Assembly: GCA_002702705.1 (NCBI GenBank)
Contig: PABH01000049.1
Span: 1-64,000 of the forward strand
DNA from: Anaerolineaceae bacterium
GTDB taxonomy: Bacteria; Chloroflexota; Anaerolineae; Anaerolineales; Anaerolineaceae
DNA: 64,000 bases
Direction: 5' to 3'
In this document: positions 16,866 to 25,941 of the stretch, piece after piece
How positions within the stretch are numbered: the stretch's first letter is position 1
How the letters are laid out: each line of letters begins with the position of its first letter
Position numbers and translations under genes: made by a program
The notes under the pieces: model-generated
What the model was told of the DNA's origin: nothing
The model's input: only the letters and a program-made list of their open reading frames with translations
Databases searched by the model: none

Positions 16866-18779
16866 TTAATCATCTTTGAACTGTGTTTCGTATAACTGGG
16901 CATATAAACCTTGCTGCTCGATCAGGTCGTGATGTTTACCAGCTTCCACAATTCGTCCCCTGTCGATGACCAAAATCTGATCCGCAGCCAGGATGGTGCT
17001 CAGACGGTGGGCGATGACAATACTGGTACGCCCGACCATGACATGTTTTAACGCTTCTTGAATCAGCGATTCGGATTCACTGTCGAGGTGGCTGGTAGCT
17101 TCGTCCAGAACCAGGATGCGCGGGTCTTTTAAGATGACGCGGGCTAATGCGATGCGCTGTTTTTCACCGCCGCTCAGGCGGTAACCGCGTTCCCCCACAA
17201 CGGTGTCATATCCCAGTGGCAAACCCATAATGAAGTCATGGATATTGGCAACCTTGGCGGCTGTCTCCACTTCTTCCTGTGTTGCATCCAGGCGAGCGTA
17301 GAGCAGGTTGGTACGGATCGTATCGTGGAAGAGGTACGATTCCTGGGTAACCATCCCAATTTGATCACTTAAGGATGCCAGGGTTACATCTCGCAGATTT
17401 ATGCCGTCGATCCGCACTGCACCCTGGCTGGGGTCGTATAGGCGCGGAATGAGATAGGTTAAAGTTGTTTTCCCGGCTCCCGATGGGCCGACCAGAGCTA
17501 CCAATTGACCGGGGTTCACCTTAAATGATATATCCTCTAAGGCTACCTGACGGGCCTGGGTGTGGGCTTCTTCGGGTGTGACGATTTCTTTTTTTGCTTC
17601 ATCGCCGGATAAGGCCAATTCCACGGAATCGGTACGCCCAAAACGTTTCACTGCACTTAAGCCGCCGTTTTTATCATCCTGGTATAAAAAGTGAACATGG
17701 TCAAACTCCAGTTCTCCGTTAACACGCTCTAACACAAGTGCGTTTTCTTTTTCCGGGATATCTTCCGGAAGATCAATGATTTCAAAAACACGCTCAAAAC
17801 TAACCATGGAGGTAGCAAATTCAACCGGAGCATTCGCCAGTCCCTCCAGCGAGGAATAGAGGCTGGTGAGGTATGCGCCAAAGGCTACAATGGTGCCAAC
17901 CGTGAAGGCGTCTTTGATGACCAGGTACCCGCCGATACCGTATACCAGGGCGGTACCGACCGCGCTGATCAGGCCGACGATGACCATAAAGGCAACACTG
18001 ATCACAGCCCGTTCAATGCCGATATCCCGCACTTGTTTGGCACGGTTATCAAAACGATCTACCTCAACCTCTTGGCGGCCAAATAATTTCACCAGTAAGG
18101 CGCCGCCGATATTAAGGGTTTCGTTCATCATGGCATTCATGCGGGCATTAATATCCATTGATCTGCGGGCGATGTCCCTTAAACGATTGGCAAGCCGTTT
18201 GGTAACCACGATAAAAAGCGGCATGATGATCACACTCACAAGGGTTAAACGCCATTCCAGGGTCAACATAACAGCCAAGACAGCGATTGCTTGGATAACA
18301 TTGGTGATTAGATTAACAATGGTATTGCTGATGGCGTTTTGCGCCCCAACGACATCATTGTTTAAGCGGCTCATTAGTTCACCTACTTTGGTATGGGTGA
18401 AGAACCGCAGGCTCATACGCTGTAAACGGGCATATAAACTCACCCGCAAGTCATAGATTACCCCTTCCCCAATGCTGGCATTTAAACGGCGCTGAATCAC
18501 GTTTAAGCCGCCACCAACAGCCGGAATTAATAACAAAGCCACCGCTAAAAAAATCAAACGTTGTATATTTTTTTCTGGTAGGGTCTTATCGATCAAATCG
18601 CGTAAGATTAAAGGGGAGAGCAGGGTTAAACCCGCCGAAAGCAGGATTAAAATCAAGGTAAAAATGATTTGTTTGCGGTAGGGTAATGCATAATCCAATA
18701 CCCGTTTTAATAAAGCCCGGGTTAATTTTGGGCGCCCTCCGGGCGCGTGTATATAATTAAACCAACCTTTTCCCATCAT
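16866..18779 (-). CDS. ABC transporter, fused permease/ATPase (exporter type)
   Basis: 637 aa half-transporter. Six membrane helices lie in residues 30-330 (e.g. IIFTLILILLSAGLTLLSPL, LIFLAVALLLIPAVGGGL). The nucleotide-binding domain has Walker A GPSGAGKTT, Q-loop at MVTQESYLF, signature LSGGEKQRIALA, Walker B ILVLDEATSHLD and switch AHRLSTI, all intact. About 40 extra charged residues (around 375-415) are inserted near the start of the ATPase domain, between the first strand and the segment before Walker A. GGAGG lies about 10 nt before ATG 18779. Homodimeric lipid/drug/peptide exporter; substrate unknown. Confidence 0.93.
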   Translation of the reverse strand: MMGKGWFNYIHAPGGRPKLTRALLKRVLDYALPYRKQIIFTLILILLSAGLTLLSPLILRDLIDKTLPEKNIQRLIFLAVALLLIPAVGGGLNVIQRRLNASIGEGVIYDLRVSLYARLQRMSLRFFTHTKVGELMSRLNNDVVGAQNAISNTIVNLITNVIQAIAVLAVMLTLEWRLTLVSVIIMPLFIVVTKRLANRLRDIARRSMDINARMNAMMNETLNIGGALLVKLFGRQEVEVDRFDNRAKQVRDIGIERAVISVAFMVIVGLISAVGTALVYGIGGYLVIKDAFTVGTIVAFGAYLTSLYSSLEGLANAPVEFATSMVSFERVFEIIDLPEDIPEKENALVLERVNGELEFDHVHFLYQDDKNGGLSAVKRFGRTDSVELALSGDEAKKEIVTPEEAHTQARQVALEDISFKVNPGQLVALVGPSGAGKTTLTYLIPRLYDPSQGAVRIDGINLRDVTLASLSDQIGMVTQESYLFHDTIRTNLLYARLDATQEEVETAAKVANIHDFIMGLPLGYDTVVGERGYRLSGGEKQRIALARVILKDPRILVLDEATSHLDSESESLIQEALKHVMVGRTSIVIAHRLSTILAADQILVIDRGRIVEAGKHHDLIEQQGLYAQLYETQFKDD

Positions 18780-19337
18780 GGGTCCGTACCTCCAATATTT
18801 TATTCCTTTTCATTGTAACCCAAAACATTAAACGACAGTTCCCTGGCGCTATACACCAGGGAACTGCGGGATAAAAGGATAAAATGTGAAGCAGTTAACC
18901 AATCTCTAAGACTTACTCTGTTTCGATACAGGTACACCCAAATTGTCCCAAAACGAAACCCAAAACAAAGAACAAGGAGAATCTCAACACTGGCATAAAA
19001 CCAGACTGTCTGCAGAGGCCCCAAAAAGGGGCAAGTTACCCCGTATGGGGCTGGATAATCCTGATAATCCCTATTGTTTATCGCTGCAATAATCTGTAAA
19101 AGTTCAAATAGAATTTTACTCATCAGGATTGGTGTTAGTTTACAACCTGAATGTTAACAACAGGCTAACAGCTTGTAATCATCTGATTAATAAAGGTTTA
19201 AAATTCGGATTTTCACCTTTTTTATCTAGATATTTCTCCATTATTAAGATGAGCTTCGACAGAACCGTATCCGGTTCATGCCCGTATGGAAGATACACGG
19301 TCAGTTGAACAAATGGTAATTTGGAAAAATTACCCCT
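18780..19337. other. 558-bp stretch without a convincing gene
   Basis: A 107-codon minus-strand frame (18800-19123) has one hydrophobic segment but no ribosome site, codons unlike its neighbours, and a perfect 10-bp inverted repeat (AGTTCCCTGG 18837-18846 with CCAGGGAACT 18856-18865) inside its end, so I do not call it. A short palindrome GAACCG-TATC-CGGTTC lies at 19262-19277. Nothing else seen. Confidence 0.6.
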
Positions 19338-20075
19338 TTATTTTAAAGCTGGGCGCGCGGACCAGCGCTGCCAAAGTGTAGTCAGGCACTCTTCCAGGCG
19401 TTCTCCCAGTGCTTCTCCGCGCCCGGTAGTAACATCATCGGCATTGTCAAAAATCACATAAGGCACCTGCACACCCTGTACTTCAATATAGGCCGGGTCG
19501 TTTTTTGCCAGATCAAACCAATCTACATTTTTATACAATCGTTCCATCTTTTCATCCGATAACCCATGTTCCAAAATGCTGTCGGGTCGTTCGGGATTAA
19601 AACGTTTCCGGTTTTTACGAAGAGATTCTTCATAACTTACATCCAGGTATAAAATTACCATCCGTTCTACGATTTGCGGGTCAAGATGTTGGTAAGCAGA
19701 CTTGTAACCGCCGTGTTCCGTGCCGCGGGCAAATTCAAGGATGGTTGTGGTTGTATCGTGGTAATTGGGAATGCGGTTTTCCCGTTTTTTATATTCCATA
19801 CTCATCCGCCGGATTAATAAATCCCATAAATATTGTTCTTTAAAATAGCCTGCTTGATCACTGTGTAAACGCGGTAACCCCATTTCTTCTAAAATTTCAT
19901 CTTCTTCAAACCAGGTCCACAGCATGGGGAAGTCATCAATCTCTTCAAATTCTCCAATATGAAAACGCTTTTTCCGGCTTTGCAGATCACAACGTTTTAA
20001 ATAATCAATGATTTCACTTTTCCCGGCTGCGGGGCGGGCATTTAAGAGTAAAACGTCAAAGGTTTCTTTTTTCAT
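19338..20075 (-). CDS. P-loop kinase-like protein of unknown substrate
   Basis: 245 aa. The N-terminus VLLLNARPAAGKSEIIDYL is a Walker A (A-R-P-A-A-G-K-S), followed by a strand-helix pattern typical of nucleoside or phosphotransfer kinases. ERMVILYLDVSYEESLRKNRKRF looks like the Walker B/lid region of small kinases; then charged helices and VPYVIFDNADDV, an end strand. AAAAGAAAA-type upstream sequence only, so the start is fairly weak. Flanked by non-coding DNA and divergent from degV. No specific function can be assigned. Confidence 0.75.
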   Translation of the reverse strand: MKKETFDVLLLNARPAAGKSEIIDYLKRCDLQSRKKRFHIGEFEEIDDFPMLWTWFEEDEILEEMGLPRLHSDQAGYFKEQYLWDLLIRRMSMEYKKRENRIPNYHDTTTTILEFARGTEHGGYKSAYQHLDPQIVERMVILYLDVSYEESLRKNRKRFNPERPDSILEHGLSDEKMERLYKNVDWFDLAKNDPAYIEVQGVQVPYVIFDNADDVTTGRGEALGERLEECLTTLWQRWSARPALK

Positions 20076-20222
20076 TTTTCTTTTCCTGATGCTTTTACAA
20101 GATTAGGGGAAGGGCGAATAGCCATTTTACCCTACCATAATTGTACATTAAATCCGAACCTGCTACACGAATTTAGGGTTTTAAGAAAAATACGCTATAA
20201 AAAAAATAAAAGAGGGTTTTTT

Positions 20223-21059
20223 ATGTCAATCCGAATCGTAACCGATAGTGCTTGTGATTTACCGAAAGAACTGATCGAAAAGTATCAGATTAACGTTGTG
20301 CCATTGTATATCAATATTGGCAATAAGAGTTATTTGGATGGGGTAGAAATGGACCATGAAGTCTTTTATAAAGGGTTGGAGAAATTTGAACATCATCCCC
20401 AAACTGCCGCACCCGGTCCGGATACTTTTGAAAAAATTTACAATTCACTCTCAAATGAAAACGATGTTGAAATATTAAGCATCCATGTTTCAGGCAGCCT
20501 GAGCGCTACCATTACATCCGCTCAAAAAGCAGCCCGCCAATCGAATGCTCGTGTAACGGTTCATGATTCTGGGCAGTTGGGTTTGGGAGCTGGTCTGCAG
20601 GTATTGTTAGCGGCCAGGGCTGCCGCAGCCGGGAACAGCATGCAAGAAGTGTTAACCCAGATTAAAGATTTGGGAAGGCGCACCCATGTTTTTGCCGTTT
20701 TGGATACGCTGAAATATTTGCAGCGTAGCGGGCGGATGAACATGGCAATGGCAGGGGTAGGCTCTTTGTTAAGGATCAAACCATTGATGAAAATGCACGA
20801 AGGCATCCCCAGTTCAGAGAAGATCAGCACACATTTTCGGGCCATGCAGCGTCTGATTGACCTGACGGAAAAAGTGGGTGAGCTGGAAGAACTGCATTAT
20901 TTGCATACCCAGGCGTTAAGTGCGGCGAAATCCTTTTACGAAAGGACCAAAGAACTTGTGCCCTCCAATACCACGCCAATCTTTCAATCGATTACACCGG
21001 TTTTGGGTGCCCATGTTGGCCCAAATGTGTTGGGTGTGGTTTGTGTGACAAAAAATTAA
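20223..21059 (+). CDS. DegV family fatty-acid-binding protein
   Basis: 278 aa. Starts IRIVTDSACDLPKELIEKY, the family signature, followed by VVPLYINIGNKSYLDG, then GSLSATITSAQKAA and a C-terminal domain with LRIKPLMKMHEGIPSSEKI and HVGPNVLGVV. Length is normal. ATG 20223 has GAGGG nearby. DegV (FakB-like) proteins bind a fatty acid and hand it to a FakA kinase; no fakA is seen here, so its partner is elsewhere. Confidence 0.93.
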   Translation: MSIRIVTDSACDLPKELIEKYQINVVPLYINIGNKSYLDGVEMDHEVFYKGLEKFEHHPQTAAPGPDTFEKIYNSLSNENDVEILSIHVSGSLSATITSAQKAARQSNARVTVHDSGQLGLGAGLQVLLAARAAAAGNSMQEVLTQIKDLGRRTHVFAVLDTLKYLQRSGRMNMAMAGVGSLLRIKPLMKMHEGIPSSEKISTHFRAMQRLIDLTEKVGELEELHYLHTQALSAAKSFYERTKELVPSNTTPIFQSITPVLGAHVGPNVLGVVCVTKN

Positions 21060-21248
21060 CCGCGGAATAAAAATAAGCCAACAAAAAAAGCGTAAACAAG
21101 CCACCGAAAAAAACACCATTTTACAGAAAAACGGAGAAACGAAAAAGCAGGGTGGGTTGTGGTTAACGGAACGTCCATTTGAATCACAAAATCAACTTTG
21201 TTCAGTGTCAAACAAGTGAAAACAATCGTTGTTAATAAGTTTGTTTGA

Positions 21249-21695
21249 TTACAAGTCTTGGATGGCTTCTCCCAAAGCGTGAATGCCCTCTTTTAACTGT
21301 GGGTAAAATTCGGTTTTTAAGGAAACCCCTTTTTGGGTGGGACGTTTTTCCCCTTCGATTTCCATAAAAGTTCGGATGGATATCAAGGCCATTCCCTTAT
21401 ATTGGTTGATGCCAAGACGGACCTCCTGGGTTTTGGATTTGCTAATCACAGCAGCTTCATGTTCGGTTAGCAAGTCTTGACCCAATGTTTCAATGGCTTC
21501 CCGCAAAAGCGGATAAGCAGAAATCGCCAAAGAGACTCCTTTTTTTGTGGGAATCCAAGTATCCGGTTCTTCCAGGGAAGGAATGTAGGTCCGTAAAAAG
21601 AGATACCATTGGTCTTTCCATTGGTTTAACCCGATCCAAACTTGTTCACGACTGTTTTTTTCGATCCGCGCTACAATTTTTGTTTCTTCACCCAT
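21249..21695 (-). CDS. Tandem PC4/YdbC-like ssDNA-binding domain protein
   Basis: 148 aa made of two similar halves. First: EQVWIGLNQWKDQWYLFLRTY, then WIPTKKGVSLAISAYPLLREAI. Second: QEVRLGINQYKGMALISIRTF, then RPTQKGVSLKTEFYPQLKEGI. Each matches the PC4 (transcription coactivator p15) pattern of V-LG-N-(Y/W)KG, strand, K-T-KG-SL and an end helix. PC4-like proteins usually act as homodimers on single-stranded DNA or as regulators; here one chain could form the dimer internally. A strong AGGAGG and a TATAAT lie upstream of ATG 21695. Not part of an operon. Confidence 0.8.
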   Translation of the reverse strand: MGEETKIVARIEKNSREQVWIGLNQWKDQWYLFLRTYIPSLEEPDTWIPTKKGVSLAISAYPLLREAIETLGQDLLTEHEAAVISKSKTQEVRLGINQYKGMALISIRTFMEIEGEKRPTQKGVSLKTEFYPQLKEGIHALGEAIQDL

Positions 21696-21837
21696 GCCGT
21701 TATCCTCCTGTCTATATTATACAGAGCTATTCGCAAAGCAGTACTCAATGGAGGTGTGCACAATTATCTTTATGAGCCGTGCATGGCAAATCTTGTTTGT
21801 CTGCTTTGCAAATTGTGGCGTTAATTATCGTAAAAAA

Positions 21838-21866
21838 GCGGTTGTTTGGTTTATCCAAACAACCGC
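21838..21866 (-). terminator. Terminator of the marR-MFS operon
   Basis: GCGGTTGTTTGG (21838-21849) and CCAAACAACCGC (21855-21866) form a perfect 12-bp stem with a 5-nt loop. Read on the minus strand the stem is followed by TTTTTTACG. It lies 20 bp after the MFS stop. Confidence 0.88.
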
Positions 21867-21886
21867 GATCTTTATTTTGTTACGTT

Positions 21887-23095
21887 TTAATCCATTGCCG
21901 GTTCGGCTTGATGGAAAACATCGGCTGCCGGATTGATGCGTGCATGCAGCCAGATTAAGCTGGTGATGAACAAAATCGCCATCACAATCGCACCGCTGAT
22001 GTAAGGCAACGTTAAATTAATATCAAACATTGTGCCTGCCCAAAGCGGCCCGATAATCCGCCCCAGGCTCATAAAGGCGTTATTTAACCCCATCGCGATC
22101 CCCTGTCCACTCTGTGCTTCTCTGGAAATGATGGCAGAAATTGCTGGACGTAACATGGCATTACTCAGAACAAAAAAGCCAACCGTTAAATAAACCCCAA
22201 AGGGTGTTTTGGGTAAAAGCATTAACACAAACCAGACTGCGCTCGAAATGAGAGACCCTTTAATCACGTTGGTTTCACCAAATCGTTTGGTGAGCGGTCC
22301 GGTTAATCCACCCTGTGCCACCGCCGATACGATACCAACCACGGTTAACACGAATCCGACATGTACCGGGTCGTAATTATAACGATACTGGGCATATAAA
22401 CCAAACACACCTTCAAAATTGGTTAGTGCGAAGGAAACGCTAAAAGCCAAAAGCAACAGAAAACCCATCGGTCCCATTAAGGCTTTCCATAAATAACGAA
22501 TACTGGGGCCGCTTATCTTCTGATCACTCTGGCGTTCTTCTTTTGAAAGTGATTCAGGCAGTATGATCAGGATTAAGATCATCGCCAGCAAAGACAAAGC
22601 AGCGGCAACAAAAAAGGGTAATGATAAATTCGTTTTTGCCAGTGATCCCCCGATACCGGGACCTAATACCATCCCAACCCCCATCGCCGCCCCGATCACA
22701 CCCATGCCGCCACCGCGATTTTTGGCTTCGGTGGTGTCACCGATATAAGCCATTGCGGTTGGCATGGTAGCGGAGGATAAAATGCCAGCCAGTGCCCGCG
22801 AAGCGTACATCATCCACATCTGGGTGGATAATCCAAAAAATAAAAGCGAAAGTGCGTTGCCGAACACCCCAATCACAAGAATTGGCTTCCGTCCAAAACG
22901 GTCTGAAAGGGTGCCCCAGATGGGGGCAAAAATGAACTGCATAATGCTGAAGATGGCCATTAACAAGCCCAACGCTTTTCCGCTGGCGCCAAAACTTTCA
23001 ATATAAAAAGGGAGAATCGGGATGATGATGCCAAAGCCCATCATGACCACGATCATTGTAAAAAATAAAATGATGATATTTTTGTTGTTTTTCAT
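21887..23095 (-). CDS. MFS drug-efflux type transporter (Tet/DHA1 family)
   Basis: 402 aa with about twelve membrane helices. Contains GTLSDRFGRKPIL, the MFS motif between helices 2 and 3, RALAGILSSATMPTAMAYIGD in helix 4, and GMGVIGAAMGVGMVLGPGIGG, the antiporter motif in helix 5, typical of DHA1 drug:proton antiporters. Its ATG overlaps the marR stop by 4 nt (ATGA type), so the two are coupled. MarR control of an efflux pump is the usual arrangement; the exported compound is unknown. Confidence 0.93.
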   Translation of the reverse strand: MKNNKNIIILFFTMIVVMMGFGIIIPILPFYIESFGASGKALGLLMAIFSIMQFIFAPIWGTLSDRFGRKPILVIGVFGNALSLLFFGLSTQMWMMYASRALAGILSSATMPTAMAYIGDTTEAKNRGGGMGVIGAAMGVGMVLGPGIGGSLAKTNLSLPFFVAAALSLLAMILILIILPESLSKEERQSDQKISGPSIRYLWKALMGPMGFLLLLAFSVSFALTNFEGVFGLYAQYRYNYDPVHVGFVLTVVGIVSAVAQGGLTGPLTKRFGETNVIKGSLISSAVWFVLMLLPKTPFGVYLTVGFFVLSNAMLRPAISAIISREAQSGQGIAMGLNNAFMSLGRIIGPLWAGTMFDINLTLPYISGAIVMAILFITSLIWLHARINPAADVFHQAEPAMD

Positions 23096-23565
23096 GCTGC
23101 CTCCTGATTTAATAACCAGGTTTCCATATTTTGTAGGTACCGTTCTAATATTTCAATGGTCGATTGTCGTTCTTGCAGCGTTAAAGTTAATAAATATTGA
23201 TCCAAATATTCCCGGCGAAGTTGGGTGATTTCTGATAATAACTGCTGCCCGGTTTCGGTTAACAGGATGAGGGTGGTACGGCGGTCAGAAGGATCCGGTT
23301 TTCTTTCCACCAGACCGCGTGAGACCAGCCGTTTGATAATGCCCGTCATGGTAGGCATCACAGCCTGACAATGATCCGATAAATCAGACATGCTGACCCC
23401 ATTTTGTTTTTGTGCAATACAGCGCAGGGTTGCAAATTGGGGTGGTGTGATTTGAAATTGATTCAATTGACAGCTGATGTATCGTTTGGACACCCAAGAT
23501 AAACGGGATAAGATTTCCTCCAGCTGAACTGTTTCGGTTAATAAAGTGTTTTGTATGTTTTGCAT
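23092..23565 (-). CDS. MarR family transcriptional regulator
   Basis: 157 aa from ATG 23565, preceded by AAGGAAA. The frame also opens at 23598, but that codon lies inside the operator palindrome and at the transcription start, so it is rejected. Winged helix: QFATLRCIAQKQNGVSMSDLSDHC, TMTGIIKRLVSRGLVERKPDPSDRRTTLILLT, the classic MarR recognition helix and wing. It probably represses itself and the efflux gene by binding the palindrome 10 bp upstream of its start. Confidence 0.94.
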   Translation of the reverse strand: MQNIQNTLLTETVQLEEILSRLSWVSKRYISCQLNQFQITPPQFATLRCIAQKQNGVSMSDLSDHCQAVMPTMTGIIKRLVSRGLVERKPDPSDRRTTLILLTETGQQLLSEITQLRREYLDQYLLTLTLQERQSTIEILERYLQNMETWLLNQEAA

Positions 23566-23574
23566 CGTTTTTTC

Positions 23575-23605
23575 CTTAGCCGTGCTAATACTTAGCACGG
23601 CTAAG
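23575..23605. promoter_or_regulatory. MarR operator: 14-bp perfect palindrome
   Basis: CTTAGCCGTGCTAA (23575-23588), spacer TAC, TTAGCACGGCTAAG (23592-23605). It begins 1 bp after the -10 box on the transcribed side, covering the likely transcription start, the place where a repressor blocks polymerase. Confidence 0.88.
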
Positions 23606-23606
23606 T

Positions 23607-23635
23607 ATTTTACGCCTAGCGAATACGATTGTCAA
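23607..23635 (-). promoter_or_regulatory. Promoter of marR-MFS operon
   Basis: Minus-strand -35 TTGACA (23630-23635), 17-nt spacer, -10 TAAAAT (23607-23612). Near-consensus housekeeping promoter immediately next to the operator. Confidence 0.85.
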
Positions 23636-23712
23636 GCACCATGAAATCGCCCCCTTGTTTTTATTTTACTTATATCCTATTTATTCCCCATAGATCATAC
23701 CGAAATGTGTTA

Positions 23713-25305
23713 TTACCCTTTTGGTGGGGCGTACGCTCGCTGCCAAAGAGTGCGGTATAAATCTACTTCGTTTTGCCAGGTTGTTTCATCCCAACCAAGT
23801 GCGGATTGGGTTAAGGAGCGAATGGTTTGTATATCGTCCAGGCCGCCATTTGGCAGCAGATTCCCCAGCCGGGTGCGGCGCAGCAGGAGGTCTTCCAAGT
23901 GGACAACCTGTTCCACTTGGGCTGCCCAGCGGATTTCGCCCCACAAGGTGGGCAGATTGTGGACTGGTTTAAGTTCCTGCGCGGTTGCGTTTTGTAAAAA
24001 CCCCGGAGTATCTGCCCCGTAACGCCCGAACAAACGCTGTTTTTGTTGTGGGCTGAGGTCTGTGCGGGTGACCAGATTGTGCATGGTTTCATTCTGCAGC
24101 GCATCAAAAGACCAGGCCTTGCGGTTGATTTTAATAGGCCGCGGCAGCTGCTTGCGCACAAAGTTTAAGGTTGTGTTTGCCATGTGGCGGAACATGGTTA
24201 ATTTGCCACCTGTGATGGTGATCAGGCCATCCTCATTCCATAAGATTTCATCACGTGATTCTTTGGATGGATCGCTTTTTCCGGTATCCAAGACGGAGCG
24301 AATGCCTGCCATGGTGGAGATGACATCTTGTTTTTGTAATCCCAGGCAGCCAAAGATCTGGTCCACAATCGCCATCAGGTAGTCACTTTCCGCTGAACTG
24401 ATGTGTGGGTCGGTTAACATCGGTTCTTGATGATCCACATCCGTGGTACCCACCAAAGTGGCCCCTTCCCAGGCAAATGCGAATACGGGGCGTTGGTCGA
24501 TAGGATGCAAAAAGCTGACCACATCATGCACCGGAAATTTTTGAGTTGGGAAAACCAGATGGCTGCCGCGTAACTGCCGCAGGCGTGGGGGTTTATCGAC
24601 ATGGGCTCGCAGGTCATCAGCCCAGGCTCCGGTTGCGTTAATCACCACACTTGCTTTTATTTCCGTGCTGCGGTTATTAACCAGATCATGTAACTGAATT
24701 CCGGCTACTTTTCCGTTTTGATTCCGCAGCAGTCCTTCCACCTTGGCATAATTTAAGGCTGTACCCCCAGCCAATTGGGCTTCACGGATGATCCTCAAGA
24801 CCAGGCGGGCATCATCGGTTTGGGCGTCATAATAACTGAAAGCACCGGTCAGATTCTCCGCTTTTACATTGGGGCATATTTCTTGAATTTTTTGCACGGG
24901 ATAACGATTGTGATCCCATTTAAGGGCCAATGTATCGTAAATGATTAAACCCAAACCAAACATCCAACCCGGAATTTTATCCTTTTCGTAACTTACCAGG
25001 AAAAACTCGAGTGGGTCCACCAGCCCGACCGCTTCGTTGATCAAACGTTGACGCTCCCGCACGGAATCAAGGGTTAATTTGATTTGGCCGTTTTTTAAAT
25101 AGCGTAAACCACCATGCACCATTTTGGAAGAGCGGCTGGATGTGCCGGAGGAAAAATCATGAGCTTCCACCAACAAGGTTTTTAACCCGGCGCGGACCGC
25201 TTCGCGGAAGACGCCAGCCCCAACGATGCCGCCGCCAATGATGATAACATCCCACGGGGTCTGAATAGACTGCCAGGTTAAATCGCGCCAGGGTAGGTTA
25301 GACAT
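23713..25305 (-). CDS. glpD: Glycerol-3-phosphate dehydrogenase, FAD-dependent
   Basis: 530 aa. DVIIIGGGIVGAGVFREA is the FAD dinucleotide motif, followed by the family signature SSGTSSRSSKMVHGGLRYL. Later GTTDVDH and ITGGKLTMFR match GlpD. Length is typical. It oxidises glycerol-3-phosphate to dihydroxyacetone phosphate at the membrane and reduces quinone, so it could feed the cytochrome b complex. AGGAG precedes ATG 25305. It stands alone, without glpF or glpK nearby. Transcription regulator not evident. Confidence 0.95.
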   Translation of the reverse strand: MSNLPWRDLTWQSIQTPWDVIIIGGGIVGAGVFREAVRAGLKTLLVEAHDFSSGTSSRSSKMVHGGLRYLKNGQIKLTLDSVRERQRLINEAVGLVDPLEFFLVSYEKDKIPGWMFGLGLIIYDTLALKWDHNRYPVQKIQEICPNVKAENLTGAFSYYDAQTDDARLVLRIIREAQLAGGTALNYAKVEGLLRNQNGKVAGIQLHDLVNNRSTEIKASVVINATGAWADDLRAHVDKPPRLRQLRGSHLVFPTQKFPVHDVVSFLHPIDQRPVFAFAWEGATLVGTTDVDHQEPMLTDPHISSAESDYLMAIVDQIFGCLGLQKQDVISTMAGIRSVLDTGKSDPSKESRDEILWNEDGLITITGGKLTMFRHMANTTLNFVRKQLPRPIKINRKAWSFDALQNETMHNLVTRTDLSPQQKQRLFGRYGADTPGFLQNATAQELKPVHNLPTLWGEIRWAAQVEQVVHLEDLLLRRTRLGNLLPNGGLDDIQTIRSLTQSALGWDETTWQNEVDLYRTLWQRAYAPPKG

Positions 25306-25429
25306 GGGGAACTCCTGAGAGGAAGGTTGTTTTGGTAAGAGGTCATACCAGTTAAACTTATTATAGAGAAATCACCTGCCAAGTCAAGAGGGAGTTTTTC
25401 ATTGCCAATTGAAAATGACCTAAGATTCC

Positions 25430-25483
25430 CCTCCCGTTGGTGAAAATTAAATTAACCCGTTTAAAAAACAACCCAACGGGAGG
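25430..25483. repeat. 54-bp palindromic element, identical pair member A
   Basis: Arms CCTCCCGTTGG (25430-25440) and CCAACGGGAGG (25473-25483). Arms, 32-nt centre and the following TTGTT are identical to the copy at 25786-25839. Confidence 0.75.
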
Positions 25484-25505
25484 TTGTTATAAGAATCAGT
25501 CTTAA

Positions 25506-25560
25506 CCTCCGGGAGGGTAGGCTGTTAATTTGTCTGTATTGAAAAATCACCTCCCGGAGG
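25506..25560. repeat. ~55-bp palindromic element
   Basis: CCTCCGGGAGG (25506-25516) pairs with CCTCCCGGAGG (25550-25560). Arms differ from the neighbouring copies but remain complementary. Confidence 0.65.
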
Positions 25561-25578
25561 GGTGTGCTCGGTACCCCG

Positions 25579-25664
25579 ACCTTGAGATTTTTGGAGGCGC
25601 GGGTGAATATTTGGTAAGCAGAAGGGGTAAATGAAAAGACCCTTGGCAAGAATCATCTCAAGGT
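25579..25664. repeat. ~90-bp inverted-repeat element, copy 2
   Basis: ACCTTGAGAT (25579-25588) pairs with ATCTCAAGGT (25655-25664). The right end runs on into CTGTTCTTT, as in other copies. Confidence 0.65.
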
Positions 25665-25680
25665 CTGTTCTTTAAAAACA

Positions 25681-25769
25681 AAAACCGAGATGAAAACTGC
25701 ATAATCGGTATCTTTTTTTGCGGCGTCTACTTTATTCTGGGGATCCTTTTTTACAAAAATCTCGGTTTT
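25681..25769. repeat. ~90-bp inverted-repeat element, copy 3
   Basis: AAAACCGAGAT (25681-25691) pairs perfectly with ATCTCGGTTTT (25759-25769). Starts 16 bp after copy 2 ends. Confidence 0.6.
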
Positions 25770-25785
25770 GGGGTGTTAGGATCAC

Positions 25786-25839
25786 CCTCCCGTTGGTGAA
25801 AATTAAATTAACCCGTTTAAAAAACAACCCAACGGGAGG
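25786..25839. repeat. 54-bp palindromic element, identical pair member B
   Basis: CCTCCCGTTGG (25786-25796) and CCAACGGGAGG (25829-25839). Identical over about 59 bp to member A 356 bp away, which points to recent duplication or gene conversion. Confidence 0.75.
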
Positions 25840-25941
25840 TTGTTTAAAAAAACCAGCCATAATTTTTCTTCGTGTGCTTTTCTTTCTTCGTGGTTAATAT
25901 ATTAACTGCCAACACACCCCGAAGCGGTCTGGCCTGCTAAC

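Larger units (their letters stand above)
25306..25941. other. 636-bp intergenic repeat cluster
   Basis: No gene supported. Five inverted-repeat elements lie head to tail: 25430-25483, 25506-25560, 25579-25664, 25681-25769 and 25786-25839. The 62-codon minus frame across 25461-25649 is only an opening through the palindromes. Confidence 0.7.

Noticed and set aside
18800-19123. 107-codon minus-strand frame
   Set aside because: No ribosome site, codon use unlike neighbours, a perfect hairpin in its 3' part, no recognised domain.
23566-23598. Upstream start of the MarR gene
   Set aside because: It lies in the operator palindrome and at the predicted transcription start.
25461-25649. 62-codon frame across the repeats after glpD
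   Set aside because: Runs through palindromic elements and has no coding features.
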